Of a DNA stretch of 64,000 nt, positions 33,297-42,896 are shown piece by piece (the stretch's first letter is position 1; every line of letters starts with the position of its first letter). Origin of the DNA: Emiliania huxleyi CCMP1516 (taxonomy: Eukaryota; Haptophyta; Isochrysidales; Noelaerhabdaceae); contig NW_005199844.1 of NCBI RefSeq assembly GCF_000372725.1, forward strand, positions 7,283 to 71,282, read 5' to 3'. The position numbers and the translations under genes were made by a program. The notes under the pieces were generated by a model, which worked only from the letters and a program-made list of their open reading frames with translations, did not search any database and had not been told where the DNA came from.

Positions 33297-34080
33297 GACC
33301 ATCACGGCCACTGCTGCGAGTCGTAGGCGGGCTGCTGCGCGTCTCGCCGCGCCCGTCTGCAAACAGGCACTCGACCACCAGCGTTCAACCTCGAGCTCTT
33401 CATTCGCTTGTCATTCATTAAAAAATAGCTAATGAACAGGTACTCGACCACCAACCTTCTCGCCGCCGGCGGCAAGCCGCTGCGCGCCGGCGGCAAGCCG
33501 CAGCAGCGCGCGGGCGCCGCCACCGCCGCAAACCCGGCAGCGAGATCGGCAGCGAGGTCGGCAGCGGCACAAGGGAAGGGCGCGGAGCGGCGGCCGAAGC
33601 TCGAGAAGGCCGGGGCGGCGACCGGCTGCGGCGGCGAGGCTGCGCCGTGCGCGACGCAGGCCGTCCGGCCGAGGCCGCGGCAAAGGGCGCGGGCGCGGAG
33701 CCAGAGGGCGCCGGCGGAGAGGCCGCTCGGGCGGCCAGTGCCGGTGGCGGTGGCGTGAGCGAGGTCTATGCGTCTCGCGTGAGCGGCACCCGCTAGGCCC
33801 GAGACGAGCGAGATCGCGTGCGCAAGGGCTGAGAGAGTGAGAGACTCTCTCGGCGCGCGCGCGGTAAAGCCGTACGAGAGACGCCCGGATGCACCACCTT
33901 TTTTTCGCATCGCGTGTTTTTTGGTGGTCTCTGTTACTCTCTCATCGGCGTCTACCATTCTATTCGATCCACACCTGGGAGTGGGACCTGCCGACGAAAC
34001 ACGATAAACGCCTGCGAGTGAGTGAAGCTTCTCAAGCTACTTCCCTCACGCCTCAGTCGAGAGTCGTGTCAGTGAGTCTG
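33297..34080. other. Intergenic; weak ORFs on both strands
   Basis: A plus ORF at 33432-33758 (MNRYSTTNLLAAGGKPLRAGGKPQQ..., basic, Ala-rich) and an antisense frame are open. Neither has a recognisable domain. Confidence 0.3.
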
Positions 34081-34824
34081 TCAGAGCCCCAGTGCCCACT
34101 CTTCGATCTTCTTGGGCAGTAGCTGGTTCGACAGGTCCTCGCCGTGGCCCAACTTGCCAAAGTCTTCACCGCCCCAGCTCCAGACGGCGCCGTCGGCGGA
34201 GAGGGCGAAGTTGTGGCTGCGTGATGCCGACACAGCGACGACGCGCTGGCCAGCAAAGGCCTCGACCTTCTTGGGCAGCAGCTGGTTCTGCCCGTCGCCG
34301 TGGCCCAATCGGCCAAAGAGTCCATCGCCCCAGCTCCAGGCGCAGCCGTCAGCAGCAAGGGCCAGGCTGTGGTACTTTCCAGCCGACATGCTCACGGCGC
34401 GCTCACCCAGCGACTGAGGAAGGCCCGTCGGCGTGTTGAGCCCCGTCACGCCCTCGCCGTGGCCGAGGAGGCCTGGGACGTGATCCGCGTTGCCGCACGA
34501 CGAGAGCCGCCCCTCGCCGTCAATGAATACGCTGTGCCGATTGCCTGCCGCCGCCCTCGCCTTCGGGTTGGACTCGCGCAGCAGCGCAGAATAGCACAGC
34601 CACCGCACGGCGCAGCTCTCGCCCTCTGGCAGCGCCGGCAGCTCGAATCCGCGCTCTCGCGCCCACAAGCGGATGCCCTGCTCCGCGAGCGAGTGAAAGA
34701 GCAGCGAGACGGCCGCGGCGCGAGAGATGTCGACGGGGCTGTCGCAGCGAGAGAGGGCGCGCTCGAGCTCCCTGGGGAGATCGAAGCGGCGGGCGGGGGA
34801 CGGCCGACAGGCGGGGTTGACCAC
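34081..34824 (-). pseudogene. F-box/RCC1 paralogue (copy 2), short
   Basis: Clear paralogue of the 490- and 473-aa genes. It shares ALSRCDSPVDISRAAAVSLLFHSL, IRLWARERGFELPALPEGESCAVRWLC, FIDGEGRLSSCGN, about two to three RCC1 blades and the same C-terminal end (HGEDLSNQLLPKKIEEW). It has only about half the blades, the F-box is eroded, and there is no ATG at the expected start; the frame opens at GTG 34824. Either an upstream exon is missed or the gene has decayed. It is truncated internally by blade loss, not at the C-terminus. Confidence 0.7.
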
Positions 34825-34887
34825 GTAGCGCGTGTCGGGGCTCGGTGCCGAAAGCGGAAGACCGACAGGCCAGGCCCACCCGCGCCA

Positions 34888-36505
34888 CTAGCCGTCCGAG
34901 TCTAGCGAGAAAGGCTCCGACCAGCGGTCCCGGTGCAGCCACAGCAGCGGCGCGCGCGCCTCGCCCAGCCCGTACCTCCGCAGGAAGCGGCGCCTCGCCT
35001 GCCGCTCCTGCTCCGCCGCGGCGGCGCAGTCTGCAGGCGGACAGCCGCTGCGGTTGGCAGAGGGTTCGCCGCGATCGGTGGCGGCCTGCGGGCACCCGCA
35101 TGGCGCCGGACCGGCCGGGTGGAAGAAGGCCTCGACGAGGAAGGGCGCCTGCTCACGGCTCCAGCTGTGAGCCAGTCCGCGGGCGGGAGAGGGGGCGCGA
35201 GGCGAGGCGCCGCCGTGCCACCCCTCGCGACTGAGCCTCGGCTGCACCTCGGCTGCACCTCGGCTGCATCTCGGCTGCATCTCGGCTGCATCTCGGCTGC
35301 ATCTCGGCTGCATCTCGGCTGCATCTCGGCTGCCATCTCGGCTGCCACTCGCCGCCGCGTGCCACTCTGCCTCGCGGCGCGCGAGGCTGCCGTTCCACAC
35401 CGTCGGGCTCACCTGCCGCACGGAAGGAGCAACCATCGATGACTGACCAACTCATGAGTGACTCCCAACTCATGAGCGACCCAACGACTTCTACACTCCG
35501 CTCGTGCCAGCTCGCCTGCCACGCGGGATTAAGAAGTCACACTCCGCGCTTCATCGCGCGCCCCTCGGCCGTCGGACTCGCCACAAACTCGTAGCAGCGG
35601 CTCGTGCGCCGCTGCGCCGCGGCGGCCGCCTCTCTCCGCCGGCTGAGCTCCCGCAGCAGCGTCGGGAAGTGCCGTGGCGGCCAGGCCGCGCCGCTCTCAA
35701 AGCAGGCGCCGCCGCCGGCGACCGCCGCCGAGGCGTTGCATGCGAAGTCGCACGGCGCGCCGTTCCACCGCCGCAGCGCCCCTCGCCGCTCGGCCTTGCA
35801 GAAGCACCCGTCCGGCCTCCACCGCGTGGAGCCGTCGTACCTGCCACACTCGGCCACTCTCGAGTCAATGCTTGGAGGGCTCGCTTCGCCCGGCCTCTGC
35901 CGCATGCGGCTGCCGCACCCGAATCCGCACCGCACCTCGCCTGGCCGCGGGCGAAGGATGACGCCGCCGCGCCGCCCGCCGCCGAGCGGCAGCGGGATCA
36001 GGTCCGAGGCGAGCCCGGGCCGGCGCATTGAGCGGAAGAGCAGCCCGGTGGGCAGCCGGTCGCGCGGGTTCATCGCAAGGCAGCGGCCCGGCTCACGGTA
36101 CTGGTCGAGGGCGGCCGAATCGTCGCCGGCGCGGTTCGCCGCCTCCGCCGAGCAGGGCAGCCAGCTCTGCCGCCCCGCCACGTCCTCCGTATTGTCCCAG
36201 ACGTGCACGAAGAGTCCCATCCGGTCGGGGTCACTCGAAGGGTGGCCGCTCGCAAAGCGGCCGTTGATGCCGTCGAGCGTCTGGCGCTGCTTCGCGGCGA
36301 CGGCCTCCTCGCGGGCGAGGGAGCCGTGTCGCGGGGACATCAGGGCAGAGCGAAAACAGCTTGGGTTACGGTACCGAAGGGGAAGGGGAGTGTATCTAGC
36401 GTCCACCCGTACCGCGTTGGTGTCCAGTCGACCGGGCGGGTCGGATCCGACTAGGGGCGGGCCCAGCCGGGCGGAGAAGACCATCCCACTCGCGGTGCGT
36501 CGCAC
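34888..36505 (-). CDS. Uncharacterised Cys-containing protein with terminal domain ARRRFLRRYGL
   Basis: I cannot name the family. Exons on the minus strand read MSPRHGSLAREEAVAAKQRQTLDG...MGLFVHVWDNTED, LPTGLLFRS, a Cys-rich middle (CGFGCGSRMRQRPG...GCFCKAERRG...CDFACNAS) and LLRELSRRREAAAA...RCYEF. After introns come SLARREAEWHAAA, VEAFFHPAGPAPCGCP and RQARRRFLRRYGLGEARAPLLWLHRDRWSEPFSLDSDG, stopping at 34888. One intron (35235-35345) is a CTCGGCTGCAT 11-mer array. The first Met (36505) may be upstream of the true start. It lies 63 bp from the RCC1 paralogue on the same strand. Confidence 0.5.
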
Positions 36506-37701
36506 CGTCCGGTCCGGTTTTCGTCTCGAGCGGATCGTGAGACGGCCGCGAGAGTGAGCACCGCGATCACAGTGCCGTGGAGCCGGCCGGCCGGCTCGCA
36601 GCCATGCCGCTGGTGCGCCACGCCCGCCTCCCGTCCGGTGGCTCCAACCACAGCCCGCCTCACCGTCCGTGAAGCTTCTGGGGCCCGTCGGTGCCGTCGT
36701 CCGGAGGGTATCAGTGGGGCATCATCGAAATCTCGGTTGTGGGGCAGCATTGACTCCAGCGGCCCCTCACATCCCGGAGGGACGGCGGACGAGCCGGCCA
36801 GTGAGGGGGCGGATCGGTCCCATATAGGAGCGGGCCCAGCCGCGCGGAGAAGACCACCGAGCTCGAAACACGTCGCCGCGGCCGGCCGTTTCGCAAGCCT
36901 GAGCGGGTCGCCAGACACCCGTGAGAGCAAGCAGCTAGAGCGCCGTCGTAGCCGCAGATCGACTCGAGGAGCTTAATGTCCACGGTACCAGTTGTGGAGA
37001 GTGGCGGCGCGGTGCGTGTAGATGCATCGATTGAGGGCTCTTCTTCGAAACGCGACGGGTACGGCATGACAACTGCCAGTACAGTTTTACGCCGGCCAGC
37101 GTGAGAGCACAACAGGGAGCCGGCGACCCGTACGCTTTGCGCGTGGCGACTGGTGGCTGTCTGGAGCTCGTGCGAGCTGGGCCGACGCGTGGCCGAGCCG
37201 AGAGGACCAGCGAGCGACCACATTGGCGATGAAGCTTGGCGGCCGGCGCCTCGTCGCCAGACGTCACAGCGGCGTGGACGTATGAGTGTGCGGCGACGGT
37301 TACCGGCAATTCCGGCCCGGTGTGGCCGGCAGCTGCCTAGCACTGGCCTGTTGCCGGCGCCGCGGTGGCGGAGAAGTCGTCTCGCCGCCGTGGCGGCGGT
37401 CGGCAGGTGCGAGCGTGATACCATCGTGTGCGACGGACACGGTCTCCGGAACCCGGACTGACCTTTAGGCAGTTTTAGGTGTGTTGTTGGCAAATCAAGA
37501 CACAGAGCTCACACATTTAGGCAGTGAAAATTTCTCCGCTTCGAAAGCTTTTGCCCGCCAAAGAAAGCCCATTCTTGACTTGGGCCCTCGCCTGCGGGCG
37601 CTTCTCTCGAGGTCTCAAGATACACACAGAACGAACTACTCGTATCTAGATACGATTTTCCCGCCGGACGTCGGCTCTTTGCCAAGTGTCAAGTGTCACA
37701 C
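36506..37701. other. Repeat-containing intergenic region
   Basis: GGGCCCAGCCG(G/C)GCGGAGAAGACCA occurs at about 36460 and 36835, so part of the 5' region of the preceding gene is duplicated about 370 bp upstream. Around 36400 the sequence TACCGCGTTGGTGTCC also recurs near 48852. No gene is supported. Confidence 0.45.
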
Positions 37702-40073
37702 ATGTCCCATCGGAGCGAGGAGCGTCGCTGGCGTGATGAGCAACGGCGCGCCGAGTGCGAACGCGAATATTGGCGATGGCGGGGCGAGCCGCGACGGCGG
37801 TCGCGATCGCGCGATGAGCCGCGGCGGGATGAGCTGCGACGGCGCGACGAGCGTTGGCAAGGCGAGCAATGGCCGCACCATGACGGGCGGCATGACGAGC
37901 GGCGCGGCTACGACGATCGGGGCAGAGGCCAACGCGAGCGAGACTGGTACGATCCGCGCGATGACCGGCGCGACGGCCGACGCGGCGAGGGGCAGCCTCA
38001 GCACAGCGGTCGCCGGGTGGGACCGCCGATGCACGGTGCGCAAGGATGCGACGAGCAGGGAAGCCGCGACGCACGAATGCGCAATGAGCGCTCCGCGTCT
38101 AACCGCTCTGCTGCCGGTGGTCAGCTCAATGCTAAGCAGCTCAGCGGCCGTATCTCGCATGCCAGTGGCGCCGACGAGCTGCTCACGCTCTTTGCTGCCC
38201 ACAGAGCGAGCTTGAACCACATCCACGCTGCGAACCTGTGGAACAAACTGGGCAAGCAGCGCGTCGAGCGGCGGCACGAGGAGCAGCTTGAGCAGCTGGT
38301 GCAGCGCACGCTGTACCTCATTCCTTCGTGCCGTGCACGCGAGCTGGCCAACGTGTCTCACGGCGTTGCAAAGTGCGGCCTGCAAGCGAGGATGGTGCAC
38401 CCGTTGTTCGTAGCGGTGGCGGAGGCGGCGGTGCGCAGCGGGCTGGATGGCTTCATCCCTCAGAACCTGGCCATGACGGTGTGGTCGTACGCGACGGCGG
38501 GCGTGGCTGCGGACGCGCTGTACGCGGCGGTGGCGGAGGCGGCGGTGCGGAGCGGGCTGGATGGCTTCAACCCTCAGGACCTGGCCAACACGGTGTGGGC
38601 GTACGCGACGGCGGGCGTGGCTGCGGACGCGCTGTACGCGGCGGTGGCGGAGGCGGCGGTGCGGAGCGGGCTGGCTGGCTTCATCCCTCAGAACCTGGCC
38701 ATGACGGTGTGGTCGTACGCGACGGCGGGCGTGGCTGCGGACGAGCTGTACGCGGCGGTGGCGGAGGCGGCGGTGCGCGGCGGGCTGGCTGGCTTCAACC
38801 CTCAGAACCTGGCCATGACGGTGAGGGCGTACGCGACGGCGGGCGTGGCTGCGGACGCGCTGTACGCGGCGGTGGCGGAGGCGGCGGTGCGCGGCGGGCT
38901 GGCTGGCTTCAACCCTCAGTCCCTGGCCAACACGGTGTGGTCGTACGCGACGGCGGGCGTGGCTGTGGACGAGCTGTACGCGGCGGTGGCGGAGGCGGCG
39001 GTGCGCGGCGGGCTGGCTGGCTTCAGCCCGCAGGCCCTGGCCAACACGGTGTGGGCGTACGCGACGGCGGGCGTGGCTGCGGACGAGCTGTACGCGGCGG
39101 TGGCGGAGGCGGCGGTGCGGAGCGGGCTGGCTGGCTTCAACCCTCAGAACCTGGCCATGACGGTGAGGGCGTACGCGACGGCGGGCGTGGCTGCGGACGC
39201 GCTGTACGCGGCGGTGGCGGAGGCGGTGGTGCGCGGCGGGCTGGCTGGCTTCAACCCTCAGTCCCTGGCCAACACGGTGTGGGCGTACGCGACGGCGGGC
39301 GTGGCTGCGGACGAGCTGTACGCGGCGGTGGCGGAGGCGGCGGTGCGCGGCGGGCTGGCTGGCTTCAGCCCGCAGGCCCTGGCCAACACGGTGTGGGCGT
39401 ACGCGACGGCGGGCGTGGCTGCGGACGAGCTGTACGCGGCGGTGGCGGAGGCGGCGGTGCGCGGCGGGCTGGCTGGCTTCAACCCTCAGAACCTGGCCAA
39501 CACGGTGTGGGCGTATGCGACGGCAGACCATTATCACCAGGCGCTGCTTGTCAACTGCTCGCGCGTGATCAGCGACTCGCTCTCGCGGGATCCGTCGAGG
39601 TGGAGCGAGGAAGCCCGCCGTCAGCTTCACCAGTGGCAGCTCTGGCTCTCCCTGGAGCGAGGAGCAGACGCGCAGCAGCACCTCCTCTCCGCGTCCCAGC
39701 GCAAGCTCTGCTGCGACGCCATGCAAGGCACCGAGGTTACGATCTCGCGCTTGCAACGCTCCGTCGCGGCTGCCCTCGCCGCCGTCCAGCACGGCTTGAG
39801 GAGGAGCATCTCGAGCCGCGCACTGGCTACTCGCTCGACCTGGCGCTGCCCTCTTCACGCCTTGCGGTCGAGGTGGACGGTCCCTCTCACTTCCTGCTGC
39901 CCGACGGCCGGGGCGTGCGCAAACCCAATGGGCCAACGCTGCTCAAGCGGCGCCTCCTCGCGGCGGCTGGCTGGAGGGTGATCAGCGTTCCATTCTACGG
40001 GTGGAACGGCTTCGCGACGGCCAAGGAGCGGCAAACCTACCTGCAGGGGGCGGTCGCCCCGCTGTTGGGCTAG
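37702..40073 (+). CDS. OPR-RAP protein: ten 38-residue octotricopeptide repeats plus RAP domain
   Basis: Probable organelle RNA-binding/processing factor. From ATG 37702 an Arg-rich head (RRWRDEQRRAECEREYWRW) and a helical region lead to ten 38-aa repeats (about 38408-39525) of the type AVAEAAVRGGLAGFNPQNLANTVWAYATAGVAADELY. This is the OPR consensus with NPQ.LANT.WAYA. The C-terminal RAP domain reads GYSLDLALPSSRLAVEVDGPSHF...LKRRLLAAAGWRVISVPFYGW, ending at the TAG at 40073. The RAP part is in the +1 frame relative to the repeats, with the shift near 39790 (VAAALAAVQH versus RLEEEHLEP). That is either a sequence error, an unseen splice or a disabling mutation. Each repeat is 114 bp and copies are nearly identical in DNA. 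Confidence 0.85.
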
Positions 40074-41640
40074 TACTGTGCACACTGACTATTCTCATTG
40101 TCGCTTGGCTTCCGTGGTTTACCTGTGTTTGGAGTCGGCCAGTGTACGCGTCAGTCCCGTGCCCGTGTTCCTGTGCGTTAAACTATTTGTGGAAAATAAA
40201 GAAGAAAAATAGACCACCCAAGGGAGGGACGGGAGATTTTTTTTGCAATTTGGACACGTGCACGCGCGGTTTTTTCTCTGTTGTGGGGTATGGCTCACTT
40301 CCCGGGCATTTCACACTATACTTAGTCCGAGCCTGGCTGTTCTTCACCTTTCTACCTACCTACCTGCTGGCTGGCCGGAGGCACTCACTTCCGCGCACTA
40401 AGTTGGTGCGCGTAGTGTCCCGGCCTCCGAGACCACCACTCCCGGGAGCACTTCACCACTTGACCCGCCTCGGCGCACCACTAGCCCTCGTCCAGCTCAC
40501 AGCGGACAGACTAGGAGTCGTGATTTCTTGTTGGTTTCCTAAAATCTCTCAGACTAACTTGCGCCGACTTAGTTCCCCGCAGGGCCCGGGACCACTCACT
40601 CACTAGGTAGGACTCACTGCGGCATCGGTGCTCTTCACACGACCTGGCGAGGGCTCCTGGGGAGTGGACCGCGAGGGGATTTTTTTCTCGGCCCGAGGCC
40701 CGAGCTGTGAACACGCTCTTTGGATCCGGGGGTGTTTTTGTGTGAACACGCGCTTCTTGGGTCCGAACACGTGCGTCTTGGGTCCGGGGTTGTGTTTTTC
40801 TGTGAACACGCGCTTTTCTGTGAAGACCTGAAGACATCGGACAAGACACAAAAACAAATCTCTCTCGCTCGGACAAGTGGTCCACACACGCTGAACAGAA
40901 TGTTCAATCTCAATGCCCCGGGCCCCTCTGCGCGCGGGCCTTCTAGGCCCGCGGGTAGTCTCCCCCCATCCCCAGGGCCTCCAGGGCTCGCACCTCAACC
41001 TCTCACACAAAAACACACAACCACGGACCCAAGACGCACAAGCTCAGACAGTCGAGAAAGGGATAGACCGCAACGACAGTCAGAAGTCAGCGCTGGGTCC
41101 CAGGGCGAATGCGATGACGGCCTCTAGTGTGTGAGCTCTAGCTAGTGAGCTCATCGCTACTATATGCAGCGAGTTAGGAGCCGACCGACCGACCCTCGCG
41201 TCCGGTGCTCACCGACGGCCACCCGCCCACGCGCCGCCTACGCGCAGCGCGTGCGCCGCAAACTCGCCCGCCGACAGCGCCGGCCAGTCGCCATCGCCCA
41301 TCGGCCGTCGCGAGAGGCCTGCCCGGCTGTCGCCGCGGGGCCCCCACGAACACCACGCGTCGGATGCGGTGCCGCGCGAACTCGCGCGCAAAGTGCACGC
41401 CCCACGCCCGCCGCAACGTCGTAGCGAAGTAGGACCGCGCCTCCTTCGCGCTACGCGCGCCAATCCGCCTCCAGTGCTGCTTGGATGCCGAATCCACCAC
41501 ACAGTCGCACAGACCAGCGCACAGCGCCGCCACCTAATTTCTTCTCATAACAAGGCTGTGAACACCCCAACCTCTCACAGACCAGCGCACAGCGCCATAG
41601 GAGGTATTTTCTTCTCAATAACGAGGCTGTGAACACGCGC
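40074..41640. other. Repeat-rich intergenic region
   Basis: GTGTGAACACGCGCTT/TTGGGTCCG units repeat in tandem at about 40690-40830. 40930-41010 (CCTTCTAGGCCCGCGGGTAG...GGGCCTCCAGGGCTCGCACC) recurs at 49905-49985. ACCAGCGCACAGCGCC plus TTTTCTTCTCA...GGCTGTGAAC occurs twice at 41506-41640 and in part at 49981 and 51193. A minus ORF at 41174-41533 has no recognisable domain. Confidence 0.5.
41500..41640. repeat. Dispersed short repeat, two local copies; others at 49981 and 51193
   Basis: Core CATAGCGCCATAGGA followed by TATTTTCTTCTCATAACAAGG. There are two diverged copies here, 68 bp apart. Further copies are at 49981-50012 and 51193-51236. Possibly one end of a dispersed element. Confidence 0.75.
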
Positions 41641-41747
41641 CGCGAGGCAAGGTAAAAGCTTCATAAAGCCGACCTGTGGCCTCCAGCCTCCCCCAAAGGT
41701 CGCTGGCTGCGGTCGCGTCCTTCCGCAATCCGCTCACGCTGAAGGCG

Positions 41748-42847
41748 ATGTTTGCGGACCAAGTGCAGGGGCTCGACGTGCCGGCGGCGGCGAAGCTGGT
41801 CGGGATCCGTCAGGACCGGGCTGCCGACGGCGCCGTCGAATGGACCGTCACCTTCCGCCTCCCGCCGCTGGCCGGCCAGCTGCACCAGCCGCGGAGCCGC
41901 CCTCCGACTCCGCCGGTCGGAGGCGCGGCCGACGCAGAGGCGGCGGCGCGGCTGCCGAGGCCGGCGCCGCTGAGCGACCAGCAGGTCGCCCCCGTCGGCT
42001 TCACCGCCTCGCCTCCCATGCCGCTGGCAGGCATTGACCGGGCGCAGAGCCGCTCGGTCGGCACGGGGCTCGACCAGCTCGCGCTGTCTCGGCACACGGA
42101 CGCGGGCTCGCCCACGCCGGACGGGCGCTGGCCGAGCAGCCCATTCGGCTTCCCTTCTAGGAAATGTCTAGGAAATGTCAAGGAAATGTCTAGGCACTGG
42201 CCGAGCAGCCCGTTTGGCTTCCCGCGCCTGCCACTCCGCCCCAACCAGCAGAACCGGCTCTTCCCGCTGCGCTGCACCGTCCAAAAGTACATGTGGGGCA
42301 AGTTTGGGTGCGACTCGCTCGTCGCGGCCATCGCAAAGAACAACGACACCGACCTGACCGTGACCGTGGAGGTGCCGCCCGCCGAGCTGTGGATGGGCAC
42401 CCACCCGTCTAGGAGCTGTCTAGGAGCTGTCTACGGCATGCCTCCTCCAGGTGCCGTACGCCGAGCTGTGGATGGGCACCCACCCCTCGGGCCCGTCGAT
42501 GGTCATGCTGCAGGTGCCTCGACATTTCCTAGACATTTCTTAGACATCTCCTAGCCGATGGTCATGCTGCAGGTGCCTCGACATTTCCTAGACATTTCTT
42601 AGACATCTAGTCGATGGTCATGCTGCAGGTGCCTCGACATTTCCTAGACATTTCTTAGACATCTCCTAGCCGATGGTCATGCTGCAGGTGCCTCGACATT
42701 TCCTAGAGATTTCTTAGACACCTCCTAGCCGATGGTCATGCTGCAGGTGCCTTGGCGCATTCTCACCCCCCTCTCCGACTGGCTCAAGCTCAACCCAGCG
42801 ATGCGCGAGATGCCGCGGCTCAAGGCGCCCCCGCCCGCCGCCTTCCC

Positions 42848-42896
<49 letters not shown>

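Noticed and set aside
37696..39936. 746-codon open frame antisense to the OPR gene
   Set aside because: It mirrors the 114-bp repeats and GC-rich codons of the sense gene. It is Arg/His-rich nonsense with no motif, while the sense strand encodes OPR and RAP motifs.
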